Source of the DNA: Salinisphaera sp. Q1T1-3
GTDB lineage: Bacteria > Pseudomonadota > Gammaproteobacteria > Nevskiales > Salinisphaeraceae
NCBI RefSeq assembly: GCF_003602005.1
Contig: NZ_QZWD01000013.1
Span: 55,775-119,774 of the forward strand
Length of the DNA stretch: 64,000 nt
Reading direction: 5' to 3'
In this document: positions 16,151 through 27,137 of the stretch, in pieces
Position numbering within the stretch: position 1 is the stretch's first letter
How the letters are laid out: each line of letters starts with the position of its first letter
Program-made: the position numbers and the translations under genes
Notes under the pieces: model-generated
Databases searched by the model: none
The model's input: only the letters and a program-made list of their open reading frames with translations
Told to the model about the DNA's origin: nothing

Positions 16151-17611
16151 TTATGCATCACGGCCCACCCCACGGGTCCGCGCGAGCGTCTGTGCCGCCC
16201 CGCCGATGTCGCCGGCGCCGAGTGTCAGCACCACGTCGCCGTCGGCGATCACGCCGTCGAGCGTCGCATCGAGCTTGGCGATGTCATCGACGAAAACGGG
16301 ATCGACCCGCCCCCGGGCGCGCACGGCGCGCGACAGCGCGCGTCCGTCGGCGCCGGTGATCGCAGCCTCGCCGGCCGGATAGACCTCACAGAGCACCAAC
16401 ACGTCGAGATCGGCCAGCACCTCGCAGAAGTCCTCGAACAGATCGCGGGTCCGGGTGAAACGATGCGGCTGGAAGACCACCACGACGCGTCGATCCGACC
16501 AGGCACCGCGGACCGCGGCGATCGTGCTGGCCAGCTCACGGGGGTGATGGCCGTAGTCGTCGACCAGCAGTGCCTGGCGTGTGCCATAGGCGATGTCGCC
16601 GATCACCTCGCAACGGCGACCGATCCCGGCGAACGCGGACAGACTGGCCCCGATCGCGGCCATGTCCACCCCGAGCTCGTGTGCCACCGCGGCCGCGGCC
16701 AGGGCATTGAGCACGTTGTGACGGCCCGGCAGGTTCAGGTGTACCTCGAACGCCGGCTCACCGCGCACCGTCAGATTGAACCGCGTGCCGGCACCGTCGT
16801 AGCGAAGGTCCGTGGCGCGGAAATCCGCTTCGTGGTCGATACCGTACGTCAGGATCGGCCGGCCCACCTCGGGCAGCAGTTCGCGCACGACCGGATCGTC
16901 CACGCAAAGCACGGCCAGACCGTAGAACGGCAGATGGTGCAGAAACTCGAGAAACGTCTCGGTCAGGCGAGAGAAATCGCCGCCGTAGGTTTCCAGATGA
17001 TCGGCGTCGATATTGGTCACGATCGCCATCATCGGCGTGAGCAGCAGAAACGAGGCATCCGACTCGTCGGCCTCGGCCACCAGATACGGCCCCGCCCCCA
17101 GCTGGGCGTTCGAACCGGTGCTCAACACCTTGCCGCCTACAATAAAGGTCGGGTCGAGATGCCCGTCGGCCAACAGCTGGGCCACCAGACTCGTGGTCGT
17201 GGTCTTGCCGTGAGTGCCGGCCACGGCGATGCCATAACGAAAACGCATCAGCTCGGCGAGCATCTCGGCACGCCGCACCACCGGCACCAGGCGTTCGTGG
17301 GCTGCCACCACTTCCGGGTTCTCGGCAGAGACCGCGGTCGAGACGACGACAACGTCGGCCTCGGCGACATTCGCGGCCGCATGCCCGAGATAGATCGTGG
17401 CGCCGAGCGCGGCCAGGGCCTGTGTCGCGGCACTGGCCTTGGCATCCGAGCCCGTCACCGTGTAACCCAGATTGAGCAACACGCGTGCGATGCCGGCCAT
17501 GCCGACGCCGCCGATGCCGACCATGTGCACGGTGCGCACACGCCGCATGGGCCGGTGTGTCAATGGTTGGAAGCCAGCCTCGGCCGCGCCGGGGCAGTTG
17601 ACGTCCATCAT
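16151..17611 (-). CDS. murC: UDP-N-acetylmuramate--L-alanine ligase
   Basis: MurC adds L-Ala to UDP-MurNAc in the cytoplasm. The 486-aa product has the N-terminal motif [16 protein letters not shown], the ATP-binding [14 protein letters not shown], the ligase motif [15 protein letters not shown] and [16 protein letters not shown]. The start is ATG 17611 (or the adjacent ATG 17608), overlapping murG. The C-terminal domain carries [13 protein letters not shown] and the usual Mur signature. Confidence 0.98.
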   Translation of the reverse strand: MMDVNCPGAAEAGFQPLTHRPMRRVRTVHMVGIGGVGMAGIARVLLNLGYTVTGSDAKASAATQALAALGATIYLGHAAANVAEADVVVVSTAVSAENPEVVAAHERLVPVVRRAEMLAELMRFRYGIAVAGTHGKTTTTSLVAQLLADGHLDPTFIVGGKVLSTGSNAQLGAGPYLVAEADESDASFLLLTPMMAIVTNIDADHLETYGGDFSRLTETFLEFLHHLPFYGLAVLCVDDPVVRELLPEVGRPILTYGIDHEADFRATDLRYDGAGTRFNLTVRGEPAFEVHLNLPGRHNVLNALAAAAVAHELGVDMAAIGASLSAFAGIGRRCEVIGDIAYGTRQALLVDDYGHHPRELASTIAAVRGAWSDRRVVVVFQPHRFTRTRDLFEDFCEVLADLDVLVLCEVYPAGEAAITGADGRALSRAVRARGRVDPVFVDDIAKLDATLDGVIADGDVVLTLGAGDIGGAAQTLARTRGVGRDA

Positions 17612-18702
17612 GTGGCCTCCCGAGCCTGAATACAGGCCTCGACAATGCGATCGGTGGACTCGGGCCAGGCGGCCGCGCGTGCCGCTTCGGCACGCGTCAG
17701 CAGCGCCGGGCGATCGCCACCGAGTGCCACCAGCTCTTCACGGAGCCGGTCGGCGGTGAATTCGTTCTGACGCACAAGCCGTGCGGCACCGGCGTCGACG
17801 AGATAGGCGCCGTTGGCCGCCTGATGATCGTCGACGGCGTGCGGATACGGCACCAGTAGCGCCCCCACGCCGGCCGCGGCCAGCTCGGCCACGGTCAAGG
17901 CACCGGAGCGACAGATGACCACGTCGGCCCAGGCATAGGCCGCGGCCATGTCGTCGATGAACGCTTCGACTCGACCTGCGACACCACGCTCGGCATACGC
18001 CGTCTCGGCGGCCTCCAGGGTCTTGCCGGCCTGGTGCCAGACCTGTGGTCGTTCGGCGTCGGCCAGACCGGCCAGTGCTTCGGGCACCCGCTGATTGATG
18101 GCCAGCGCCCCGCCACTACCCCCGAGCACGAGCAGCCGCAGCGGCCCGTGCCGCTCGGCCCAGCGCGTTGCCGGCGGCGCCAGGGCGAGAATCTCGGCGC
18201 GCACCGGATTGCCGACCGTGACAGCGCCGTGGCGGGCCGCGAACGTGCCCGGAAAAGCCTGCAGCGTACGGCGCGCCAGTCGGGCCAGAATCCGGTTGGT
18301 CAGTCCGGCGGCCGCATTCTGTTCGTGAATGACCAGCGGCATACCGCCAAGACGCGCCATCACCCCGCCCGGCCCGGCAGCGAAACCGCCCATGCCGACG
18401 ACCACATGCGGCCGTACGCGACGCAGCACGCCGCGTGCCTCCCACAGCGCCCGCGTGATAGCCATGGGCGCCGCCAGCAGCGTCGTCAGGTGCTTGCCGC
18501 GCAGGCCCGCCACGCGAATCGTGTGCAGCGTGATGCCCTCGGCCGGCACGAGGCGCGCCTCGATCCCGGCCGCCGTGCCCAGCCATTCGACGATAGCCCC
18601 CCGGGTTCCGAGCGCCCTTGCCACGGCCAGCGCGGGAAAGACGTGTCCGCCCGTGCCGCCGGCCATCATCAGCACGCGCAGTCCATCCAGATCGGCGCTC
18701 AT
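17608..18702 (-). CDS. murG: UDP-GlcNAc--lipid I GlcNAc transferase MurG
   Basis: MurG makes lipid II from lipid I on the inner face of the membrane. The 364-aa enzyme starts at ATG 18702, overlapping the ftsW stop. It has [70 protein letters not shown] and the donor-binding segment [22 protein letters not shown]. The frame is open far upstream into ftsW, but the domain starts here. Confidence 0.98.
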   Translation of the reverse strand: MSADLDGLRVLMMAGGTGGHVFPALAVARALGTRGAIVEWLGTAAGIEARLVPAEGITLHTIRVAGLRGKHLTTLLAAPMAITRALWEARGVLRRVRPHVVVGMGGFAAGPGGVMARLGGMPLVIHEQNAAAGLTNRILARLARRTLQAFPGTFAARHGAVTVGNPVRAEILALAPPATRWAERHGPLRLLVLGGSGGALAINQRVPEALAGLADAERPQVWHQAGKTLEAAETAYAERGVAGRVEAFIDDMAAAYAWADVVICRSGALTVAELAAAGVGALLVPYPHAVDDHQAANGAYLVDAGAARLVRQNEFTADRLREELVALGGDRPALLTRAEAARAAAWPESTDRIVEACIQAREAT

Positions 18703-19850
18703 GACGTGGCCTCGCGCTGTGCGGCCGCGCTTTCCAGGTCCACGCGCAACAACAGCGCACAGAGCATGCACATCATGACCAGCGAGGAGCCGCCGTAGCT
18801 CATCAGTGGCAACGTCAGGCCCTTGGTCGGTAACAGCCCCATGTTGACGGCCATGTTCACGAACGCCTGCAGCGCAATCCAGGCGGACAGACCGTAGGCC
18901 AGAAAACCGCCGAACAGCTGGTCGACGTCCAGCGCGCGCCGGGCGATGACAAAACCGCGCCAGACCACGATCGAGAACAGCGCGATGAGCACGAGCGAAC
19001 CGGCCAGCCCGAATTCCTCGGCATAGATCGCGAACAGGAAGTCGGTGTGGGTCTCCGGCAGATACGACAGTTTCTGTACCGAATTGCCGAGTCCCACGCC
19101 GAACAGATGACCGCGGCCGATGGCGATCAGCGACTGTGTGAGCTGGAAACCGCTGGCGAACGGATGCGCCCAAGGATCGGAGAAGCTGATCAGACGCTGC
19201 ATGCGATACGGCGAAGACAGCACCATCACCACCAGCGCCCCGGCCGCGCCGCCGGCGATCACGATCAGATTGAACAGCCGCGCGCCGGCCAGGAACAGGA
19301 TGATGCCGGCCACGGCGACGAGAATGGCGCTGGCCCCGAAATCCGGCTCCAGCAGCATCAGGAAACAGGCGATGAACAGAAACAGCATCGGACGCAACAG
19401 CCCACCCCAGCTGGTGGCCAGCTCGGTCTGTCGGCGCGTGGCATAACCGGCAATATAGAGAATCAGGCACAAACGCGCCGGCTCGGAGGCCTGGAGCGCA
19501 ACGGGGCCGAAATCCAGCCAGCGCTGGGCGCCGTTGACCGAGTGGCCGAGCCCCGGGATCAACACCACGAACAACAGCGCCAGCCCGGCGCCGAGCATCG
19601 TGAACGTGTGTCGCGCCAGAGCCTGCATCGGAACATGCAGCACCACGAAACCCACGCCCAGACCGATCACACCGAAGATCGCCTGCCGGTAGAAGTAATG
19701 CAGGGAATCGCCGGTCATGCGTTCGGCGACCGCCACCGAAGCGGAACCGACCATGACCAGCCCGAGACTGGCGATCACGACCAGCGTGGCCAGCAGCCAT
19801 ACGTCGGGCGTCACCCGCGGCAGGTTCGATGCATTCAACAGACGTTTCAT
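18699..19850 (-). CDS. ftsW: Peptidoglycan glycosyltransferase FtsW
   Basis: FtsW is the SEDS-family polymerase of septal peptidoglycan and works with FtsI. The 383-aa protein has about ten hydrophobic segments, starting near residue 17. Family motifs include HVPMQALAR, GLGHSVNGAQRWLDFG, LMLLEPDFGASAIL, RMQRLISFSDPWAHPFASGFQLTQSL and LPLMSYGGSSLVMM. It overlaps murD and murG by four bases at each end. Confidence 0.98.
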   Translation of the reverse strand: MKRLLNASNLPRVTPDVWLLATLVVIASLGLVMVGSASVAVAERMTGDSLHYFYRQAIFGVIGLGVGFVVLHVPMQALARHTFTMLGAGLALLFVVLIPGLGHSVNGAQRWLDFGPVALQASEPARLCLILYIAGYATRRQTELATSWGGLLRPMLFLFIACFLMLLEPDFGASAILVAVAGIILFLAGARLFNLIVIAGGAAGALVVMVLSSPYRMQRLISFSDPWAHPFASGFQLTQSLIAIGRGHLFGVGLGNSVQKLSYLPETHTDFLFAIYAEEFGLAGSLVLIALFSIVVWRGFVIARRALDVDQLFGGFLAYGLSAWIALQAFVNMAVNMGLLPTKGLTLPLMSYGGSSLVMMCMLCALLLRVDLESAAAQREATS

Positions 19851-21178
19851 GCGGCAAGCTCCGAAACGGCCGCGGCGAATGCCTGACCACGGGCGACATA
19901 ACCGGAAAACTGATCGAAACTGGCACAGCCGGGCGAGAGCAGCACCACATCGCCGGCACGGGCCAGCGCATGGGCCTTGCGCACCGCTTCAGCCAGATCG
20001 GCAACGCGAGTGACCGGCGCATGCGTGCCGACGCCCCGGGCCACAGCCTCGGCGTCCTGGCCGAACACGATCACCGCGCGTGCACGCGCCCCGGCAACCG
20101 GGCCGAGTGGCGCAAAATCCTGGCCCTTGGCCTGGCCGCCGGCCAGCAACACCACGGGCCGATCCATACCCGCCAGCGAAGCCAGCATGGCGCCCATATT
20201 CGTACCCTTGGAATCGTCGACGTAGACCACGTCGTCGACCGTCGCCACCGGCTGACAACGGTGCGCCAGACCGGCAAAGCCGGTCAGCGTCTCGGCGATG
20301 GCCCGCCATTCGATGGCCAGCACGTCGGCCAGCGCCCATACCGCCAGCGCGTTCATCGCGTTGTGACGACCGGACAGGCTCAGCGCATCGCCGCGCAGCC
20401 ATACATCGTCGCCCCGCGCGAGATCGCCGTCGTCGGTCAGGCGATAGTCGACGTCGTGGCCGGCACCGAAACGCACCACGCGCGGCGAGTCGGCGGCCAT
20501 CGCCGCGACCTCGGGATCGTCGGCGTTGAGCACGGCGATCGTGGCCCGATCGAAGATCCGGGCCTTGGCAGCGATGTAATCGGCCAGATCCCCGTGACGA
20601 TCAATATGATCCGGTGAGATATTGAGCACCGTTGCCGCGACCGGCGCGAGCGTTTCGCACAGCGCCAGCTGGAAACTCGATAGTTCCAGTACATAAAGCG
20701 CGACCGTATCCGACAGCAGCGACAGCGCCGGCGTGCCGAAATTGCCCCCGATCACCGCTCGGATGCCGGCGGCTTCGGCTGCGGCATGCAGCCAGGCCGA
20801 GACCGTGGACTTGCCGTTGGAACCGGTAATGGCCACGACCGGTGCATCGACCACGCGGGCGAACCATTCGATATCGCCGACGATGGCATGGCCGGCCGCA
20901 CGCGCGGCCTCAATCAACGGTTCGCGCAGATCCACGCCGGGCGAGACCACGAGCTCGTCGATGCCGGTCAGCGCGTGGGGATCGAGCCCACCGGTCCGAA
21001 TCTCGATGGATGGAAACGCGTCGGCCAGCATCTCGGCGGCCGGCGGCGTCTCACGGCTGTCCACGATGCGCACGCGCGCGCCTCGTTCGGCGGCAAAGCG
21101 CGCCGCCGAGGCGCCGGTGGCACCACAGCCGACCACCAGCACGTGGCGATCGGCCAGTTGTCGCGCCCAGGCACTCAT
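19847..21178 (-). CDS. murD: UDP-N-acetylmuramoylalanine--D-glutamate ligase
   Basis: MurD adds D-Glu to UDP-MurNAc-L-Ala. The 443-aa enzyme starts at ATG 21178, which overlaps the mraY stop. It shows [16 protein letters not shown], the ATP loop [56 protein letters not shown] and [17 protein letters not shown]. Length and motif order are typical. Confidence 0.98.
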   Translation of the reverse strand: MSAWARQLADRHVLVVGCGATGASAARFAAERGARVRIVDSRETPPAAEMLADAFPSIEIRTGGLDPHALTGIDELVVSPGVDLREPLIEAARAAGHAIVGDIEWFARVVDAPVVAITGSNGKSTVSAWLHAAAEAAGIRAVIGGNFGTPALSLLSDTVALYVLELSSFQLALCETLAPVAATVLNISPDHIDRHGDLADYIAAKARIFDRATIAVLNADDPEVAAMAADSPRVVRFGAGHDVDYRLTDDGDLARGDDVWLRGDALSLSGRHNAMNALAVWALADVLAIEWRAIAETLTGFAGLAHRCQPVATVDDVVYVDDSKGTNMGAMLASLAGMDRPVVLLAGGQAKGQDFAPLGPVAGARARAVIVFGQDAEAVARGVGTHAPVTRVADLAEAVRKAHALARAGDVVLLSPGCASFDQFSGYVARGQAFAAAVSELAA

Positions 21179-22257
21179 CGGATCTTCAACGTCGACAGGC
21201 CGATCAGGACCAGCACCAGCGTGATGATCCAGAACCGGACGATGATCTTGGGCTCGGCCCAGCCCTTGAGCTCGAAATGGTGATGCAGCGGCGCCATGCG
21301 GAAGATCCGGCGCCCGGTCAGCTTGTAGCCGACGACCTGGATCATCACCGAGACCGTCTCGGCCACGAAGATGCCGCCCATGACCAGCAGCACCAGTTCC
21401 TGACGCACGATCACCGCGACGATGCCCAGCGCCGCGCCGAGAGCCAGCGCGCCGACATCGCCCATGAACACCTGGGCCGGATAGGCGTTGAACCAGAGGA
21501 AGCCGAGTCCGGCCCCGGCGATCGCGGTACAGAAGATCGCCAGTTCGCCGGCCCCGTGAATATAGGCAAACCCCAGATAGCGCGAGAATTCGGCATGCCC
21601 TGTGACGTAGGCGAAGATCGCCAGTGCCGCAGCGACCAACACACAGGGCATGATCGCCAGCCCGTCCAGGCCGTCGGTCAGATTCACGGCGTTCGAGGAG
21701 CCGACCACGACCAGATAGGTCCAGACGACATAACCGACGCCCAGCGGCACGGCGACGTCCTTGACCATCGGGATCAGCACGCTGGTCTCCGCGGGACTGG
21801 CTGCGACCAGATAGAGCCAAAGGCCGGCAGCCAGACCGATGACCGTCTGCCAGCCATACTTGGCCCGCGCCGACAGCCCCTTGCTGTTGCCGAACTTCAG
21901 CTTGCGATAGTCGTCGACGAACCCGACGGCGCCAAAGGCCGCGGTCACGAACAGCACGAGCCAGACCCAGGCATCGGCCAGATTCGCCCAGAGCAGGGTC
22001 GAAATGATCACCGCCGCGATGATGAGCGTGCCGCCCATGGTCGGCGTGCCGGCCTTGACGAGATGGCTCTGCGGGCCGTCGTCACGCACGTACTGGCCGA
22101 TCTGGCGCACGGTCAACAGGCGGATCATCTTCGGGCCGAACACGAATGAAAAGATCATCGCGGTCAGTACGCCGAGGATCGCGCGCAGCGTCAGGAACTG
22201 GAATACGCGAAAGCCCGAAAAGATCGGCTCGAGCAGATGCGCGAGATACATCAGCAT
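21175..22257 (-). CDS. mraY: Phospho-N-acetylmuramoyl-pentapeptide-transferase
   Basis: MraY is the integral membrane enzyme that transfers phospho-MurNAc-pentapeptide to undecaprenyl phosphate, giving lipid I. The 360-aa protein has about ten transmembrane segments. Motifs are [62 protein letters not shown] and [13 protein letters not shown]. Its start overlaps murF by seven bases. Confidence 0.98.
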   Translation of the reverse strand: MLMYLAHLLEPIFSGFRVFQFLTLRAILGVLTAMIFSFVFGPKMIRLLTVRQIGQYVRDDGPQSHLVKAGTPTMGGTLIIAAVIISTLLWANLADAWVWLVLFVTAAFGAVGFVDDYRKLKFGNSKGLSARAKYGWQTVIGLAAGLWLYLVAASPAETSVLIPMVKDVAVPLGVGYVVWTYLVVVGSSNAVNLTDGLDGLAIMPCVLVAAALAIFAYVTGHAEFSRYLGFAYIHGAGELAIFCTAIAGAGLGFLWFNAYPAQVFMGDVGALALGAALGIVAVIVRQELVLLVMGGIFVAETVSVMIQVVGYKLTGRRIFRMAPLHHHFELKGWAEPKIIVRFWIITLVLVLIGLSTLKIR

Positions 22258-23627
22258 ACGGCACCTGCTCCGGCTTCGGTCGGTCGTGCGATGGCATCGG
22301 CCACCCGGTCCATGCGGGCACTACGTGAGCCCTTGACGAGCACGACCACATCGTCAGTGCTTGCCAGCCCGGCTTCGAGATCGGCGATCAACGCGTCGTG
22401 ATCGGGATACCACTCGGCGCCCTCGCCGAACGCCTCGGCGGTCAGCCGGCTCGACGGACCGGTCAAGAACAGCCGGCTGATACCGGCGGCCCGGGCATCG
22501 CGGCCGGCCTGGCGATGGGCGTCTTCGCTGAATGTCCCCAGCTCCCCCATATCGCCGAGCGCCGCCCAGCGGGCGCCGGACTGGCGCCCCAGCCAGGCCA
22601 GCGCCGCTTCCAGCGAGGCCGGATTGGCGTTGTAACTGTCGTCGACCACGCGGGCACCGTGAATGGCCGGCGTGATCGCCAGCCGACCGCCCACCGAGGC
22701 CATGCGGGCCAGCCCGGCCGCGATCGTGGCGATATCCAGCCCGACCGCATGCGCCACGGCGGCGGCCGCCAGGGCGTTACGCACGTTGTGCTCGCCGGCC
22801 AGCGGCAGCGTCACCCGGGTTCGCTCGTTGCCGACAACCAGCTCGAAGGCAGCGGTCTCGGCATCAATTTCGACGTCGCGGGCATGCACCACCGCACTGT
22901 CGGCATCGAGTGCGAACGTCACGACACGCCGGGCACCGGCGAATTCCTTCCAGAGTCCGGCATAGTCGTCGTCGGCATTGATCACCGCGATGCCGTCCTC
23001 GGGCAGGCGAATGAACAGCTCGCCCTTGGCACGGGCGATACCCTCGCGCGAACCGAAGCCTTCCAGATGCGCCCAGCCGGCGTTGGTGATCACCCCCACC
23101 GTGGGCCGTGCGATGCCGGCCAGCTGGCCGATCTCGCCGGGATGGTTGGCCCCCATCTCGATCACGGCCCGCTCGGCACCGGCGTCCAGACGCATCAACG
23201 TCAGCGGCACGCCGAGATGGTTGTTCAGATTGCCTTCGGTGGCCATGACGGTGCCGGCGACCTCGAAGATCGCGGCGATCATCTGCTTGACCGTGGTCTT
23301 GCCGTTGGACCCGGTCACGCCGATCACGGGGCCGGCGAAACCGGCACGCGCCAGCCGTGCCGCGCGCGACAGCGCAGCCGTGACGTCGCTGACGACGAGC
23401 TGCGGGACGCGGGTATCCTGGGCCCGGGCGACCACGGCCCCGGCCGCACCGGCCGAACCGGCACGCGCCACGAAATCGTGGCCATCGTTGTTCTGGCCAG
23501 ACAACGCGAAGAACAACGCCCCCGGTGTGATACGGCGGGTGTCGATCGCCGCACCGGAGAACACGGCGTCCTCGCCGACGAGTTCGGCGTCGAGTGCGGC
23601 CGCAAATTCCGACAGACGGCCCTTCAT
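22251..23627 (-). CDS. murF: UDP-MurNAc-tripeptide--D-Ala-D-Ala ligase
   Basis: MurF attaches D-Ala-D-Ala to the tripeptide precursor. The 458-aa enzyme shows [15 protein letters not shown] in the N-terminal domain, the ATP loop [28 protein letters not shown], and [18 protein letters not shown], then [17 protein letters not shown] and LGDMGELG in the C-terminal part. It overlaps murE by four bases. Confidence 0.98.
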   Translation of the reverse strand: MKGRLSEFAAALDAELVGEDAVFSGAAIDTRRITPGALFFALSGQNNDGHDFVARAGSAGAAGAVVARAQDTRVPQLVVSDVTAALSRAARLARAGFAGPVIGVTGSNGKTTVKQMIAAIFEVAGTVMATEGNLNNHLGVPLTLMRLDAGAERAVIEMGANHPGEIGQLAGIARPTVGVITNAGWAHLEGFGSREGIARAKGELFIRLPEDGIAVINADDDYAGLWKEFAGARRVVTFALDADSAVVHARDVEIDAETAAFELVVGNERTRVTLPLAGEHNVRNALAAAAVAHAVGLDIATIAAGLARMASVGGRLAITPAIHGARVVDDSYNANPASLEAALAWLGRQSGARWAALGDMGELGTFSEDAHRQAGRDARAAGISRLFLTGPSSRLTAEAFGEGAEWYPDHDALIADLEAGLASTDDVVVLVKGSRSARMDRVADAIARPTEAGAGAVC

Positions 23628-25141
23628 GCGCCCTCCAGTGCGCGGCCAGCCACCACGCGGTCATCGAATTCGTAGATATGCGGGCCGTATTGCTGGGTCG
23701 TCTCGTGGCCCTTGCCCGCGATCAGCACCACGTCGCCCGGCCCGGCCGCTGCGATCGCGGCAGCGATGGCACGTCGACGCTTGTGCTCGATTCGGTAATG
23801 CGACGGCGCCTGCCAGTCAGCCGGCAGCCCGGCGGTGATCTCGGCGACGATCGCCTCGGGCGCTTCGCCGCGCGGATTGTCGTCGGTCAGCCACAGGTAA
23901 TCGGCCAGACGCGCGGCCACGGTGCCCATCAAGGCGCGCTTGCCGCGATCACGATCGCCGCCGCAGCCGAACACACAGTGCACCCGGCCCCGGGCATGCG
24001 CGCGCACGCCTTCGAGCGCGGCTTCCAGGGCGCCGGCCGTGTGGGCGTAGTCGACGATCACGAGCGGCGCCTCGACGCGCGGGCCAGCGATACGCTCCAT
24101 GCGGCCGGGCACGGTGGCCACCTGCGAGAGAGCGGCCACTGCCGCTTCCAGCGCGATACCGCGGACCAGCAGCACACCGAGACACGCCGCCAGATTCGCG
24201 GCATGGAACAGACCGACCAGTCCGGTGACCAGATCTGCCTCACCGACGTGGGTGTGCACATGGACACGCAAGCCGTCGGGATGTGCCTCGACCGCCGTGA
24301 CATGCACGAAATGGGCGTGATCGGGCACCGACTCATGACGGCCGTAGGCCAGCGGCGCCGGGCCCGGGCGGCCACCGAACTCGACGAGCCAGTCGCGGCC
24401 ATGGGCATCGTCGGCGTTGAGCACCACGTGACGCACCCCGGCCTGATCGAACAGCCGGCGCTTGGCGGCGACGTACGCCGCGTCATCGCCGTGATAGTCC
24501 AGATGATCGCGCCCGATCTGGGTGAGCACCGCCACATCGAAGGCCACGGCATCCGCCCGCTTCTGTGCCAGGGCGTGCGAGGAGACCTCGAGCGCGGCGG
24601 CCGTATAATCGGCAGCGACCATCCGGGCCAGCCAGTGCTGAATGCGCGTGGCATCCGGCGTGGTGTGCGTGGCCAGCGCCAGATCACTCGGATCGCCGAA
24701 ACCGAGCGTGCCCAGATAACCGCAGGCCTGATCGACGTGCCGCATCGCCTGGGCGATCAACCAGGCACAGGACGTCTTGCCGTCGGTACCGGTCACGCCG
24801 GCCACGAACAACGACTCGGACGGCCGCCCATAGAAGCGGGCCGCGATCTCGCCGGCACGGGCCGACAGGTCGCCGAGAGCCATCATCGGCACATCGAAGC
24901 CGGGCGGTGTATGCACGCCGGCCGGGTCGTAGACGATCGCGCATGCGCCGGCCGCCAGCGCGTGTTCGGCGTGTTCCAGGCCATGCCCGGCCTCGCCGGC
25001 ACAGGCCAGAAACAGCGCGCCGGGCACAGCCGCGCGCGAGTCGATCACGACATCGCGAACCGTGGCTTCGGGAACACCGTGGTCAATGAAACCGGCGAGC
25101 AGGTCAGCCAGATTCCGTGTGATCCTGGGCGCTGGCAGCAT
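23624..25141 (-). CDS. murE: UDP-MurNAc-L-Ala-D-Glu--2,6-diaminopimelate ligase
   Basis: MurE adds the third residue of the stem peptide. The 505-aa enzyme has VTGTDGKTSCAWLIAQ as its ATP loop, LEVSSHALAQKR, TQIGRDHLDYHG and DYAHTAGALEAAL. It carries the DNPR motif in LTDDNPRGEAPEAI, which marks enzymes that use meso-diaminopimelate, as expected for a Gram-negative. It starts two bases after the ftsI stop. Confidence 0.98.
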   Translation of the reverse strand: MLPAPRITRNLADLLAGFIDHGVPEATVRDVVIDSRAAVPGALFLACAGEAGHGLEHAEHALAAGACAIVYDPAGVHTPPGFDVPMMALGDLSARAGEIAARFYGRPSESLFVAGVTGTDGKTSCAWLIAQAMRHVDQACGYLGTLGFGDPSDLALATHTTPDATRIQHWLARMVAADYTAAALEVSSHALAQKRADAVAFDVAVLTQIGRDHLDYHGDDAAYVAAKRRLFDQAGVRHVVLNADDAHGRDWLVEFGGRPGPAPLAYGRHESVPDHAHFVHVTAVEAHPDGLRVHVHTHVGEADLVTGLVGLFHAANLAACLGVLLVRGIALEAAVAALSQVATVPGRMERIAGPRVEAPLVIVDYAHTAGALEAALEGVRAHARGRVHCVFGCGGDRDRGKRALMGTVAARLADYLWLTDDNPRGEAPEAIVAEITAGLPADWQAPSHYRIEHKRRRAIAAAIAAAGPGDVVLIAGKGHETTQQYGPHIYEFDDRVVAGRALEGA

Positions 25142-25143
25142 GA

Positions 25144-26871
25144 TCAGCCTCCCGCCGTGTTGCGTTCGGCCGCGGCCGTGAGCATGTCGGGGTTGCCGGG
25201 CGGCACGTGCAGGATCCGCAGCGCGCTGGACATGATGCGCGAAAAGACCGGCGCCGCGACCGTGCCGCCGTAGTAGGAACCCTTGGTGGGGGCATCGACG
25301 ACGACGAGTGTGACCAGCCGCGGATTGTCGGCCGGCGCCATGCCCACAAACAACGCCCGGTGCTGATTGCGGTGATAACCGTCAGCGCTGATCTTGCGCG
25401 CGGTGCCAGTCTTGCCGGCCACCTTGTAGCCGGGCACCGATGCCCGATTCGCCGTGCCCTGCGGTGAGACCACGCCTTCGAGCAGTTTGCGCATGGTCTT
25501 CGCGGTGGCCGGCGAGATCGCCTTCTGGGGCGGCGGATGCATGTCGGCGCCCTTGCCCAGGATCAGACGCATGCTGCGCAACTCGCCGTCACTGGCGATC
25601 GCGCCGTAGGCCCGGGCCAGCTGCAGCGGCGTCACGGCAAAGCCATAGCCATACGATGCCGTCGCTGTTTCGACGTCGTTCCAGGTGTAATAGTCCTTGA
25701 GCACGCCGAAACGCTCACCGGGGAAGCCGGTACCGGTCGTCTCGCCGAAACCGAAATTGCGGAAATCGCGCCAGACGCCCTTCGGCCCCATCGACAGTCC
25801 GACGTGGGCGGCGCCGACGTTCGAGGATTTCTGAAGGATCTTGGCGAAATCCTCGTCGCCGTAGTTGATCTCGTCCTTGACCGTCAGCCGACCGACCTGG
25901 AACCAGCCTTTCGTGTGGATGATGCTCGAGGTGTCGTAAAGCCCCTGGTCGAGCGCCCCCGACAGCACGATCGGCTTGGCCGTCGAGCCGGGCTCGATCA
26001 CGTCGGTGGCCGCTCGCAGTCGCATGCCCGCCGCATCGATCGAACTGCGATCGTTGGGGTTGAAGCTCGGATAGGACGCCACGGCCAGCAGCTCGCCGGT
26101 CTTGGGGTCCATCATCACCACCACACCGTCCTTGGCCTTGTGCTGGACGACGGCCTGCTTGATGTTGCGGTAGGCCAGATACTGCAGTCGCGCATCGATG
26201 GTCAGACGCAGCTTGTGGCCGGGCTTGGGCGACTTGAACTCGTTGAGGTCGTCGACCACGCGGCCACGACCGTCCTTGATCACCTTGCGCTCGCCCGGCT
26301 CGCCCTCGAGCCACTGATTGCGCGCCAGCTCCAGCCCGGACTGACCCTCGTCATCGATATTGGTCAGGCCGACGAGCTGGGCCGCGGCCTCACCGGCCGG
26401 GTAATATCGCTTGTATTCGCGCTGGAGAAAGATACCCGGCGCGCCCACGGCAGTCACCTGATGCGCATCGAACGGCGAGAGCTGGCGCTTCAGGTACAAG
26501 AATTGGCGCGACTTGTATTTCTCCAGCCGCTGACGCAGGCCCGCGCGGCTCATGCCGAGCTGGCGCGCCAGCGGCGCGATCTTGTCGGGCGCGGCCAGCA
26601 CCGCAGACGGCACCGCCCATACGGATTCGGTCGGCGCCGACAGCGCCAGCGGCCGACCGTTGCGATCGACGATCGCACCGCGATTGGCCGGCACCTCAAC
26701 GGTGCGGATATGACGCATGTCGCCCTGATGGGTCAGAAACTGCTCGTCGTAGATCTGCAGATCGACCGCACGCCAGACCAGCGCACCGCCGAAGACCACA
26801 AACAACAGCAGCACCACCCACGCCCGCCAGCGACCGGGCAGCCTGTTCGTCGAATTCCGATCCCGCCGCAT
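25144..26871 (-). CDS. ftsI: Peptidoglycan transpeptidase FtsI (PBP3)
   Basis: FtsI cross-links septal peptidoglycan in the periplasm. I use ATG 26871 (MRRDRNSTNR, 575 aa), which overlaps the ftsL stop by one base. One signal anchor (WVVLLLFVVFGGALVW) is followed by the dimerisation domain (ANRGAIVDRNGRPLA). The transpeptidase domain has the active site EPGSTAKPIVLS (SxxK), QKSSNVGAAHVG (SxN) and VAGKTGTARKI (KTG). Confidence 0.98.
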   Translation of the reverse strand: MRRDRNSTNRLPGRWRAWVVLLLFVVFGGALVWRAVDLQIYDEQFLTHQGDMRHIRTVEVPANRGAIVDRNGRPLALSAPTESVWAVPSAVLAAPDKIAPLARQLGMSRAGLRQRLEKYKSRQFLYLKRQLSPFDAHQVTAVGAPGIFLQREYKRYYPAGEAAAQLVGLTNIDDEGQSGLELARNQWLEGEPGERKVIKDGRGRVVDDLNEFKSPKPGHKLRLTIDARLQYLAYRNIKQAVVQHKAKDGVVVMMDPKTGELLAVASYPSFNPNDRSSIDAAGMRLRAATDVIEPGSTAKPIVLSGALDQGLYDTSSIIHTKGWFQVGRLTVKDEINYGDEDFAKILQKSSNVGAAHVGLSMGPKGVWRDFRNFGFGETTGTGFPGERFGVLKDYYTWNDVETATASYGYGFAVTPLQLARAYGAIASDGELRSMRLILGKGADMHPPPQKAISPATAKTMRKLLEGVVSPQGTANRASVPGYKVAGKTGTARKISADGYHRNQHRALFVGMAPADNPRLVTLVVVDAPTKGSYYGGTVAAPVFSRIMSSALRILHVPPGNPDMLTAAAERNTAGG

Positions 26872-27137
26872 CACTGGTCTCCGAGCACGACGTAATCGCG
26901 CGGCTGGATCATGCCCAGCCGCGTGCGTGCCACCTGTGAGACACGATCCGGGCTTGCCCAGGCGCTGTCTTCGAGCTGGATCTGGGCCCATTCGGTGGCC
27001 AGACGATCACGCGTGACCCGCTCGACCTGCAGCTGATGGAACAACTCGCGGGTCTTCTGCTTGGACTCGACCACGCCGATGGCACTGGCGATATTGAGCA
27101 CCAGCAGCGCAGTGATGATGAGGGTTCGCCGGCTCAT
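26871..27137 (-). CDS. ftsL: Cell division protein FtsL
   Basis: This is an 88-aa bitopic protein with a transmembrane helix at about residues 5-22 (LIITALLVLNIASAIGVV). A heptad-rich periplasmic region follows (KQKTRELFHQLQVERVTRDRLATEWAQIQLE), as in FtsL, which forms a coiled coil with FtsB. Its position between rsmH and ftsI and its size fit FtsL. The start overlaps the rsmH stop. Confidence 0.94.
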   Translation of the reverse strand: MSRRTLIITALLVLNIASAIGVVESKQKTRELFHQLQVERVTRDRLATEWAQIQLEDSAWASPDRVSQVARTRLGMIQPRDYVVLGDQ